Shown here: positions 1-7,477 of the stretch, piece after piece
How the letters are laid out: each line of letters opens with the position of its first letter
How positions within the stretch are numbered: position 1 is the first letter of the stretch
Assembly (NCBI GenBank): GCA_030691625.1
Contig: JAUYDX010000047.1
Location: forward strand, 1 to 40,151
From: Candidatus Omnitrophota bacterium
GTDB taxonomy: Bacteria > Omnitrophota > Gorgyraeia > Gorgyraeales > Gorgyraeaceae
Length of the DNA: 40,151 nt
Direction of reading: 5' to 3'
The notes under the pieces: generated by a model
What the model was told of the DNA's origin: nothing
Databases searched by the model: none
What the model saw: only the letters and a program-made list of their open reading frames with translations
Position numbers and translations under genes: made by a program

Positions 1-357
1 CCTCTTATCAAGGAGCCTACGATATGCGTGGCCATGAACGGCCCGTCCTTCAGGAAATACGAATCAAAGGTGAAAGCAAAAGGGCTTCTTATAATGAATA
101 AATCTATCACAGACGCCGAGGCCAAGAGAAAAGATATTGAAATTTTGAACATACCTATTACGGAACTGGCCAGGGAAGCGGGCGATCACAGGATAGGCAA
201 TATGGTCGCGCTTGGAGCGCTTCTCGGAAAAAAGAAAATCGTTACGCCGGAGTCTTTGATAAACGGGCTAAAGGATATTGTTTCCAGCGCTTATCACGAT
301 CTCCTGCCTGTCAATGAAAAGGCGATAAGAAAGGGTTTTGAATATGGTTCGCGTTAG
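1..357 (+). CDS. 2-oxoacid:acceptor (ferredoxin) oxidoreductase gamma subunit, 5' truncated by window edge
   Basis: Frame 1 is open from base 1 (PLIKEPTICVAMNGPSFRKYESKVKAKGLL...); ITELAREAGDHRIGNMVALGALLG is typical of KorC/PorC-type gamma subunits. Confidence 0.8.
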   Translation, partial: PLIKEPTICVAMNGPSFRKYESKVKAKGLLIMNKSITDAEAKRKDIEILNIPITELAREAGDHRIGNMVALGALLGKKKIVTPESLINGLKDIVSSAYHDLLPVNEKAIRKGFEYGSR

Positions 358-1615
358 ATTTGCGCCAAGCCCCACAGGCCATCTGCATATAGGAAGCGTG
401 AGGACAGCGCTTTTTAACTGGCTCTACGCAAAGTCCCAGGCAGGCGTATTTATATTAAGGATAGAGGATACTGACCAGAAGCGCTCAAGCGATGTTTATA
501 TGGAAAGCATCCTTCAGGATATGAAATGGCTTGGCCTGAACTGGGACGAAGGCCCTTATTTCCAGTCAAAGAGATTCGATCTCTACAGGTCTTACGCCCA
601 GAAATTCCTTGAAAAGGGCCTGGCGTATAAAGACGGCGAAGCGGTCATTTTTAAAATACCTGACGAGAAAATAAAGATCTACGATCTTGTGCACGGCGAG
701 ATAGAGGTGGATAACGCGCTTATAGACGACCTGGTCCTGATGAAATCAGACGGAAGCCCTGCCTTTAATTTTGCGTGCGCAATAGATGACATAGAAATGC
801 AGATAACGCACGTAATAAGAGGCGACGACCATATCTCTAATACCAATAAACAGTTAGCTGTTTATAACGCCCTGGGGGCCAAGCCTCCGAAGTTCGCGCA
901 CATACCTTTAATACTAGGGCCTGACAAGGCGCCTCTTTCGAAACGCTTCGGCGCTGTTTCAATAACTGATTACCGGGCAATGGGGTATCTGCCGCAGGCC
1001 ATGATTAACTATCTTTCTTTATTGGGATGGGCGCCTGGAGATAATAAGGAGTTTATGGGAGCGGAAGAGGTTATAAAAAAATTCAGCCTGAAGCGCATCA
1101 ATAAGACAGGCGCGGAATTTAACCTGGACAAATTAAGATGGATCAATGGAGAACACATAAGAAAGCTCACCCTGGATGAATTTGTAAAGGTAGGTTTAGA
1201 TTTTATTAAGCCGGAATGCGGAGAGGCATGGTTCAGAAAATTTGCAGAACTCTATCACGGCAGAGTAAAGACTTTGGTAGAATTTAAAGAAGAGTTTAAT
1301 ATATTCATATCAGATGACGTAAAGTATAATGAAGAGGCTGTGGAAAAGTTTTTGAAAAAAGACAAGGTTTCGGATATACTAAATATAACAAAGAAGCGGC
1401 TTGAGGCCATAGAGCCTTTCACGCAAGGTAACATAGAAAAAGAAGCAAGGGCACTGGTGGCAGAGCTAAAGATAGAAAGCGCTGACCTTATACATCCTTT
1501 AAGAGTGGCTGTCACAGGCAAAAGCGTTTCAGCGGGCATATTTGAGGTATTGGAGCTTTTAGGCAAGAAAAAGGTCATAGCCAGGCTCGGCAGTATTTTA
1601 AACAAAACAACTTGA
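344..1615 (+). CDS. gltX: Glutamyl-tRNA synthetase
   Basis: MVRVRFAPSPTGHLHIGSVRTALFNWL (HIGH-type motif), RIEDTDQKRS, PLSKRFGAVS (KMSKS-type motif). ORF track starts at a TTG at 338; ATG at 344 is more likely. Overlaps the upstream gene. Confidence 0.95.
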   Translation: MVRVRFAPSPTGHLHIGSVRTALFNWLYAKSQAGVFILRIEDTDQKRSSDVYMESILQDMKWLGLNWDEGPYFQSKRFDLYRSYAQKFLEKGLAYKDGEAVIFKIPDEKIKIYDLVHGEIEVDNALIDDLVLMKSDGSPAFNFACAIDDIEMQITHVIRGDDHISNTNKQLAVYNALGAKPPKFAHIPLILGPDKAPLSKRFGAVSITDYRAMGYLPQAMINYLSLLGWAPGDNKEFMGAEEVIKKFSLKRINKTGAEFNLDKLRWINGEHIRKLTLDEFVKVGLDFIKPECGEAWFRKFAELYHGRVKTLVEFKEEFNIFISDDVKYNEEAVEKFLKKDKVSDILNITKKRLEAIEPFTQGNIEKEARALVAELKIESADLIHPLRVAVTGKSVSAGIFEVLELLGKKKVIARLGSILNKTT

Positions 1616-1648
1616 CACTACAAACATTGTCACAAGTGTAAAGTTGTT
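1606..1648. repeat. 43-bp imperfect palindrome, copy 1
   Basis: AACAACTTGACACTACAAACATTGTCACAAGTGTAAAGTTGTT; 15-nt arms (AACAACTTgACACTa / aAGTGTaAAGTTGTT). Matches the reverse complement of 30439-30481 with 1 mismatch in 43. Confidence 0.9.
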
Positions 1649-1657
1649 TGGGGCGGG

Positions 1658-2032
1658 ATGAGGCGGGATATGGAAGAGAGCAGGAAATTTGTAAGGATTG
1701 AATGGCCTGTTGTAATAAAATACAAAACCGCGGAAGAACCTCGCACCCAGGACCAGATAGTGGGAAAGGATATATCAGAAGGCGGGGCAAGGTTTGTGGT
1801 CTATGAGCGTCTTATGAAAGGCACAGGATTAGAGCTTCAGCTCGAGGTGCCCTTTGATTCAATGCCTATCTCTGCCAGAGGAAATGTGGCCTGGATAAGG
1901 AAGATAGGCGAGGAAAACGAAAAAAAATTTGAAATAGGGGTTATATTTACAGAGATCAATCCCAGGGACCAGAAGCGTTTCAAGATGTATCTCGAGGAAG
2001 AGGTAAAAAAGCGCAGGTCCGGTTCTGTATAG
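1658..2032 (+). CDS. PilZ domain protein
   Basis: ESRKFVRIEWPVVIKYK (RxxxR) and GKDISEGGARF (D/NxSxxG), the two PilZ c-di-GMP-binding motifs. Confidence 0.85.
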   Translation: MRRDMEESRKFVRIEWPVVIKYKTAEEPRTQDQIVGKDISEGGARFVVYERLMKGTGLELQLEVPFDSMPISARGNVAWIRKIGEENEKKFEIGVIFTEINPRDQKRFKMYLEEEVKKRRSGSV

Positions 2033-2047
2033 ATTTAAAATATTAAT

Positions 2048-2121
2048 TGGAGGATCGTCTAATGGTAGGACACAGGTCTCTGGAACCTGTTATGATGGTT
2101 CGAATCCATCTCCTCCAGCCA
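2048..2121 (+). tRNA. tRNA-Gln (anticodon CTG)
   Basis: TGGAGGA...TCCTCCAGCCA acceptor; anticodon stem ACAGGT/ACCTGT with loop CTCTGGA; GGTTCGAATCC T-arm. Confidence 0.93.
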
Positions 2122-2180
2122 ATTTCTTCTCAGTTACTCCAAAGATAAAATTTCCCGCAATAGACCGTAAAATCCCAAGA

Positions 2181-2225
2181 CTTATACCCAGGTACAATTG
2201 ATTACATTCTGAATTCCTTCATAAT
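2181..2225 (+). promoter_or_regulatory. Repeated promoter cassette, copy P1
   Basis: CTTATACCCAGGTACAATTGATT-16 bp-CATAAT; matches three other copies in the window with identical spacing. Confidence 0.75.
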
Positions 2226-2307
2226 GCTATCTATCATGAAACTCGGGGAATTTTTTAGCGCTGTGCCGGATAACCGCTTTAATCACCGCGAACTTAACGG
2301 AGGAGAG

Positions 2308-2685
2308 ATGCTGCCCAAGACAGTAATGATAATCGATGATGACAGAGAATTTTCAGAAGAGCTTGAAGAGGCCTTAAGGTTAAGCGATTATGAGACAATA
2401 ACGGTTAAAGATCCCGCGCTGGCTTTGAGAGAAGCTATTTCTAAAAAACCGGATGTGGCGTTACTCGATCTTAAGATGTATGGACAAAACGGGTTCCTGC
2501 TCGCGAATGAGTTTAAAAATTCCAGGAGATTTGCAGATATGCCGATTATCGCGATGAGCGGTTGTTTTAAAAATAAGGACAGCGAATTTCTGAATACTTA
2601 CGGATTCAAAGGTTATTTAGAAAAACCTTTTAACCCCGCGGATGTAATAGCAAAAATAAAAGACGTATTGAAAAGCGTATTTTAA
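2308..2685 (+). CDS. CheY-like response regulator receiver protein
   Basis: TVMIIDDDREFSEEL...DVALLDLKMYGQNGF...YLEKPFNPADV. Start assigned to ATG 2308 after GGAGGAGAG; the ORF-track start at 2224 overlaps the predicted -10 box. Confidence 0.85.
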   Translation: MLPKTVMIIDDDREFSEELEEALRLSDYETITVKDPALALREAISKKPDVALLDLKMYGQNGFLLANEFKNSRRFADMPIIAMSGCFKNKDSEFLNTYGFKGYLEKPFNPADVIAKIKDVLKSVF

Positions 2686-2716
2686 AAAAGAGGATAAAGA
2701 GGAGGAGGATTCTATA

Positions 2717-2950
2717 ATGAAAAAACTGACAGGGGTATTTCTTCTGTTAATATTTTTAAGCGGATGCGCGGTTACCGCGTCTTCAGGCACGCGGACCGAG
2801 TATGAAGATAAAATGAAAACAATAGAACAAGACTACAGAGAGGGGAAAATAACCAAGGAAGAGTATACCCAGCTCAAGAATCAAGCTAGTCAGCAGGGAG
2901 AGGTTGGCCGGGAAACCGGCTCAACGGGTTCTGGTCAAAGATATCCTTAG
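2717..2950 (+). CDS. Small lipoprotein
   Basis: Lipobox LIFLSGC; C-terminal YREGKITKEEYTQLKNQ resembles a SHOCT-like motif. Confidence 0.6.
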   Translation: MKKLTGVFLLLIFLSGCAVTASSGTRTEYEDKMKTIEQDYREGKITKEEYTQLKNQASQQGEVGRETGSTGSGQRYP

Positions 2951-2987
2951 GGAAATTAAAGCTGGTTTAAAAAAAGGGGGGTGAAGC

Positions 2988-3152
2988 ATGATGGATGGAC
3001 ACAATTATTACAAGACAGGCGTAGCTGAGTGTATCAAGAAAAATGCTTATGAATCATTGGAGAACGACGGACGCAGACAGGGCCGCGATAAGGATTATTG
3101 GCTGGATGCTGAAAAGGCTGTAATGGCGCAGATCAGGGAACAATATTCATAA
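2988..3152 (+). CDS. DUF2934-like small protein (54 aa, below ORF-track cutoff)
   Basis: GGGGGGTGAAGCATG start context; MMDGHNYYKTGVAECIKKNAYESLENDGRRQGRDKDYWLDAEKAVMAQIREQYS; AYE...GR..GRD.DYWL.AE is the DUF2934-like pattern. Confidence 0.75.
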   Translation: MMDGHNYYKTGVAECIKKNAYESLENDGRRQGRDKDYWLDAEKAVMAQIREQYS

Positions 3153-3182
3153 AAACTTAGCAAATAGATAAAGGAGGGGAAG

Positions 3183-3677
3183 ATGAAAAGTTTAAAGGTT
3201 ATAAGCGTACTTCTTGTGTGCATATTTTTTTCAGCAGCGGTAGCTATTTGCGCCCAAGAGCAGAATACCATTAACATTCTGGAGCAGTTAAGTCAGGAGT
3301 TAGAGAGAGGCAAAGTAGTCACTCCGCGGGAATGGAGAGCCATAAAAAATCCGATCAGGAATATGCTTAATCAAGGAGCAACCAGGGAAGACTTAAGGAA
3401 TATGCTTGAGGATTTATCCAGGAAAGACCTTAGAGGCAGAGATCTAGAGAACACGGTTAATGCTGTTAATGATTTGGTAAATAAAGGCGAAAATCCAAAG
3501 GAAGCTGGAAATATCGTCTCCCAGGCAGCGCACGCAGCGCAGGCGCAGGGATTAAAAGGAAAAGATTTGGCTGCCAAAGTCCATGAGGCTGTAGGCCAGA
3601 GAAAGCAAGAGCTGGAAAAGACGCAGAAGATGAAACAAGAGGGCAAGGGCCGCGGAGTAAATAAAGGGAAAAAATAA
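3183..3677 (+). CDS. Hypothetical secreted protein
   Basis: RBS AAGGAGGGGAAG; N-terminal signal peptide; Lys/Gln/Gly-rich C-terminus. Confidence 0.7.
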   Translation: MKSLKVISVLLVCIFFSAAVAICAQEQNTINILEQLSQELERGKVVTPREWRAIKNPIRNMLNQGATREDLRNMLEDLSRKDLRGRDLENTVNAVNDLVNKGENPKEAGNIVSQAAHAAQAQGLKGKDLAAKVHEAVGQRKQELEKTQKMKQEGKGRGVNKGKK

Positions 3678-3688
3678 GGAGGCGAGGT

Positions 3689-4429
3689 ATGAAAAAAACT
3701 ATTATTTATCTATTTTTGTCTATCATGGTCATGTCCCTCTCGGGGGGGCCGGCGTATGCAAAAAATAACAAAGACAACCAGGGCATGATGAAACAAAAAG
3801 ACATGGATATGAATAACGACGGCAGTATCACGCTTGAAGAATGGCGGGCGTATTTTGATAACCACGATTGGAATGGCAACGGCGTCCTCTCAGGCGATGA
3901 ATTAAAGCCCGGCAAGCGTCGTCCGGAAGCAAATTCAGTTTCTTCCAATCAGTTTCGCGCGTTAGATCGCGACAATAATGGCGCGATCTCTCCCGGCGAA
4001 TGGACTGGCACGATGCAGGACTTTAATAGCCTGGACCAGGATCATAACGGAAATTTAAGCGTTAATGAGTTTCACCAGCGCTCGGGGTTAGATCTATTTA
4101 GCGAGCTAGATTACAATAACAACGGGTTTATCTCATACGAGGAATGGCGTAACACCAAAGGGTCATTTGAAGCGCTGGATCTAAACCGCGACGGAAAATT
4201 GAACCGCGATGAGTTTTATAATCAGCAGCAGTATCCCGTTTCCGTTTTCCGGGAACTCGATCAAAACAACGACTGGAGGATATCTCGCGGCGAATGGCGC
4301 AGTACGGCCGACGCCTTTAGCAATCTGGACATAAACGGGGATAACCTTTTGAGCGAGGATGAATTTAACGCCCGTCAAAGCAATACCCTTGTTGAACAGA
4401 TCTTTCAGGAGATCTTTAGGAAGCGATGA
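3689..4429 (+). CDS. Secreted EF-hand protein (8 EF-hand loops)
   Basis: Signal peptide, then DMNNDGSITLEE, DWNGNGVLSGDE, DRDNNGAISPGE, DQDHNGNLSVNE, DYNNNGFISYEE, DLNRDGKLNRDE, DQNNDWRISRGE, DINGDNLLSEDE. Confidence 0.88.
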   Translation: MKKTIIYLFLSIMVMSLSGGPAYAKNNKDNQGMMKQKDMDMNNDGSITLEEWRAYFDNHDWNGNGVLSGDELKPGKRRPEANSVSSNQFRALDRDNNGAISPGEWTGTMQDFNSLDQDHNGNLSVNEFHQRSGLDLFSELDYNNNGFISYEEWRNTKGSFEALDLNRDGKLNRDEFYNQQQYPVSVFRELDQNNDWRISRGEWRSTADAFSNLDINGDNLLSEDEFNARQSNTLVEQIFQEIFRKR

Positions 4430-5022
4430 TAAAAAAGATATATCACATTGCCGCGTTCATTGTCCTGGCCCTGTTCTTATCCAGGGATTCTTATTGTGAA
4501 AATAAGGATCCCGCGCCCGGAAAGAATTACATGTCTTTTGCGGAGATAGAACTGCCGGCCAGCTTATCCCAAGACTATGCGCGTTATCTTGGCATAAAGC
4601 ATGGCAGGAAGACAAGATTTTCAGAGATAAAGTCAGAGGGCATTATATTAGAGGTATTTAACGTGTATTGCCATAACTGTCAGAAAAATGTGGCTAATAT
4701 GAATAAACTATACAGATTGATAGAAAATGCCGGGCTTAGTTCAAAAATAAAAATGCTCGGAGTCGGGATATCCAACTCGGAGACGGAGGTAAGCGTATTC
4801 AGGAAAAAATTCAACGTAGCTTTTCCGGTTTTCGCAGGTCCTGATAATAGCCTTTACGACAGGATTTTAGGAAAAATAGAATTTCCGTATATAAATATAT
4901 TAAAAAGGGACTCGGGCGGAAACCTTGAAAAGGCTTTTGCCATTGAAAGAGACTTGCCTGAGCCTGAAAAAATGTTCAAGGTCGTGAGCGAAGGCCTGGG
5001 GATGACCCAGGAACCGAGATGA
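4426..5022 (+). CDS. Thioredoxin-fold / TlpA-like protein
   Basis: Signal peptide; EVFNVYCHNCQKNVANMNKLY (CxxC) and a peroxiredoxin-like continuation. ATGA-type overlap with upstream stop. Confidence 0.7.
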   Translation: MIKKIYHIAAFIVLALFLSRDSYCENKDPAPGKNYMSFAEIELPASLSQDYARYLGIKHGRKTRFSEIKSEGIILEVFNVYCHNCQKNVANMNKLYRLIENAGLSSKIKMLGVGISNSETEVSVFRKKFNVAFPVFAGPDNSLYDRILGKIEFPYINILKRDSGGNLEKAFAIERDLPEPEKMFKVVSEGLGMTQEPR

Positions 5023-5426
5023 GCATATATATGTCAAATAATAACACCATGGAGCCAGAATCCCCGGGCCTTAAACAAATTTTTATTGTAGATGACGATG
5101 AATCAGTGCGCCGCTCGCTGAAAGCCCTGCTGGTTGCTCACGGTTTCAGAGTTTCGACCTTTCCTGGCGCAGAGGAATTTTTCAAAGCTGTGCCGAATAG
5201 CGCCCCAGGCTGTCTGATCCTGGATATCTATATGCCGAGGTTGGAGGGATGGGAAACGCAGAAACGTCTTCTAGAGTCAGGATCTAAGCGCCCGGTCATT
5301 ATTATTTCCGCGGAAAAAAACGGAGACCTTAAAACGCATGCATTGGAAGCAGGGGCAGCGGGTTTTTTACAGAAACCGTTTGATGGCCAGGAGTTAGTCG
5401 ATTTAATCAATAAATGCGAAAACTAA
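5019..5426 (+). CDS. FixJ-type single-domain response regulator
   Basis: IFIVDDDESVRRSLKALL...GCLILDIYMPRLEGWE...FLQKPFDGQELVDLI; no output domain. Confidence 0.88.
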   Translation: MSIYMSNNNTMEPESPGLKQIFIVDDDESVRRSLKALLVAHGFRVSTFPGAEEFFKAVPNSAPGCLILDIYMPRLEGWETQKRLLESGSKRPVIIISAEKNGDLKTHALEAGAAGFLQKPFDGQELVDLINKCEN

Positions 5427-5448
5427 AAAACAGAAAAGGAGGTGTTCT

Positions 5449-6129
5449 ATGAACGTAAACTGTTATTCAAAGGTGCTTATAGCGGTTGTAGCCGCTCTAT
5501 TAGTCACCAGCGCGCCTCTGCGCGCTTCCGATAAGGCAGAGAATGTAAGAGTTGTCCAGGTTTCGGGAGAAATCTCCGAGATCGATGTTAAGCGCGGCAA
5601 GCTAGAGCTGGAACAAGACGCATCCCGGGACAGAAGGGATCCCACAAGGTACAGCATTAATCAGAATGACACCCGTGTAGTTGACCCCAGAGATAAAAAG
5701 TTTCTCAAGCTAGAGGATTTGCAGGTAGGTCAGCACGTCCTGGTAGAATTTAATTATATTAATGGCGAGATAGGAATGGATCCTGTTGCTCAAAAGATCA
5801 TCGCTGAACATATGTCGAGACCTGTTTTCCAGGAAGCCTCCGGCGAACTTAAAGCTATAGATGCTCAAGCCGGAACACTCGCCATAGAGGAGAGACCGGG
5901 AACCGGAAAACTGACCTATTTTGTGTTTGAACCAAATAATATCATAGTTATGCAAAGCCCGAGCAGGGAATCTGTGCGATTGGCGCTGAATCCAGGTGAT
6001 ATGGTGAAGGTTGAATTTGTGGTAAGACATGAAAAGCGGCATGCGCGCTCCATCATGTTGTATCCAGCGTCGTCTGTAGCTGCAAGCACAACCACTGTAA
6101 CGACAACGAGTACAACCACAACGCAGTAA
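5449..6129 (+). CDS. Hypothetical secreted protein with two internal repeats and Thr-rich tail
   Basis: RBS AAAAGGAGGTG; signal peptide; repeats GEISEIDVKRGKLELEQ... and GELKAIDAQAGTLAIEER...; tail TTTVTTTSTTTTQ. Confidence 0.65.
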   Translation: MNVNCYSKVLIAVVAALLVTSAPLRASDKAENVRVVQVSGEISEIDVKRGKLELEQDASRDRRDPTRYSINQNDTRVVDPRDKKFLKLEDLQVGQHVLVEFNYINGEIGMDPVAQKIIAEHMSRPVFQEASGELKAIDAQAGTLAIEERPGTGKLTYFVFEPNNIIVMQSPSRESVRLALNPGDMVKVEFVVRHEKRHARSIMLYPASSVAASTTTVTTTSTTTTQ

Positions 6130-6173
6130 TTGGTAAAAATAGCTGGCTTAAATTATCGAAGGAGGTGAGAAAG

Positions 6174-6362
6174 ATGTCGTTGATTTCAATATTGATCACT
6201 TTGATTATTGTTGGAGTGATTCTGTGGTTAATTAATAGTTACATACCAATGGATGCCAAGATCAAGGCGATTTTGAATGTCGTAGTGGTTATTATAGTGA
6301 TCCTTTGGCTATTGCAGGCATTCGGGGTATTAGGTAACATTAACGGGGTACGTATTAGGTGA
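6174..6362 (+). CDS. Thivi_2564-like small membrane protein
   Basis: GGAGGTGAGAAAG then ATG 6174; MSLISILITLIIVGVILWLINSYIPMDAKIKAILNVVVVIIVILWLLQAFG. Confidence 0.75.
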   Translation: MSLISILITLIIVGVILWLINSYIPMDAKIKAILNVVVVIIVILWLLQAFGVLGNINGVRIR

Positions 6363-6423
6363 TAAATTTACGCATAAGTAAGCGGTAAAGCCAAAAAATA
6401 GGCTAATATAACAAGGAGGGACC

Positions 6424-6888
6424 ATGGTAAAGAAACTATTGCAAACGTTACAGGTTTTGGTCTGCGCTGTTTTAATTGTTCAGATGGCAGGCTGCGGTAC
6501 CCTTATGTATCCTGAACGCAGAGGGCAAACAGGCGGAAGGATAGACGCCGGTGTCGCTATTTTAGACGGTATTGGGCTATTGTTTTTCTTGATTCCCGGC
6601 ATCATCGCCTACGCTGTTGATTTTTCTAACGGAACGATTTATCTGCCCGGGACAAATACGGGTTCCCTGGATATAAAGGATATAAAACAGGTAAAATTTG
6701 ATCCAAAACATTATACTGTTGCAACAATTGAAAAAATCATTAAAATGGAGACCGGATATGCGGTAAAGATGAACCAGGGCAATGTAGAGGTTTATAAATT
6801 AAAATCTTTAGATGATATGATGGTGTGTTTTGCGGAGGTTTTACCAGAAATACAAAATACCCACATCGCCTTGTTAAGCAAGAAATAA
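6424..6888 (+). CDS. Lipoprotein, uncharacterised
   Basis: Lipobox QMAGC; GTLMYPERRGQ...LDGIGLLFFLIPGIIAYAVDFSNGTIYLP. Confidence 0.7.
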   Translation: MVKKLLQTLQVLVCAVLIVQMAGCGTLMYPERRGQTGGRIDAGVAILDGIGLLFFLIPGIIAYAVDFSNGTIYLPGTNTGSLDIKDIKQVKFDPKHYTVATIEKIIKMETGYAVKMNQGNVEVYKLKSLDDMMVCFAEVLPEIQNTHIALLSKK

Positions 6889-6911
6889 TACGGGTTGTCG
6901 TTACTATAGTT

Positions 6912-6948
6912 ATCTTGCCTTCTCTTGCAAGTAAAGAGAAGGCAAGAT
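6912..6948. repeat. 15-bp perfect inverted repeat (intercistronic hairpin)
   Basis: ATCTTGCCTTCTCTT-gcaagta-AAGAGAAGGCAAGAT; no following T-run. Confidence 0.8.
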
Positions 6949-6969
6949 TAACCAGGAGAGGGAAGTTTT

Positions 6970-7329
6970 ATGAAGCTTGTATTGATTTTCTTTTTAATAG
7001 GATTAGTTATTTTTCTTAGTTTTAATATCTCTGTGCTGAGAAAAGAATTGCGGGATACTATAGAACATGCCGAATTTATGGAAAAAGGAAATGACAAATT
7101 GAGAATAGAATTAATTAGCTTAAGAAGAATTAATAGCGGAAACGAACAACTGCTGAATGAATTAGACCAAAGCCTGAAAGAATTAAATAGCAAAGTTCCC
7201 TTCGCGACCATGGATAAGTATATTCCTAAACAGGTATGGAATGACATAAAACCGATCATCGACCGGCTTCAGATTTTTCAAGAGGCAAGAGGAAAAAGAC
7301 TTTCGCAAAGTGTGTATAATAATCCTTAA
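6970..7329 (+). CDS. Hypothetical membrane-anchored coiled-coil protein
   Basis: CAGGAGAGGGAAGTTTTATG; N-terminal TM helix then charged heptad-like region. Confidence 0.6.
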   Translation: MKLVLIFFLIGLVIFLSFNISVLRKELRDTIEHAEFMEKGNDKLRIELISLRRINSGNEQLLNELDQSLKELNSKVPFATMDKYIPKQVWNDIKPIIDRLQIFQEARGKRLSQSVYNNP

Positions 7330-7380
7330 TTAGCCCATAGTTTTATCTATAAACCGCGCTATTTTTCTGCATAAAATTTA

Positions 7381-7408
7381 TTGACAACTTTTTTATTTTT
7401 AGTAAAAT
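7381..7408 (+). promoter_or_regulatory. Sigma70-like promoter upstream of the HK/FixJ pair
   Basis: TTGACA-16 bp-TAAAAT about 70 bp upstream of the 7478 ORF. Confidence 0.5.
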
Positions 7409-7477
7409 ATATAATAGAATAGGTATTTTTCAGATTATTCTTTTTGGGCGAAAAAGGCCGCGAAACAGCCGCTATAA

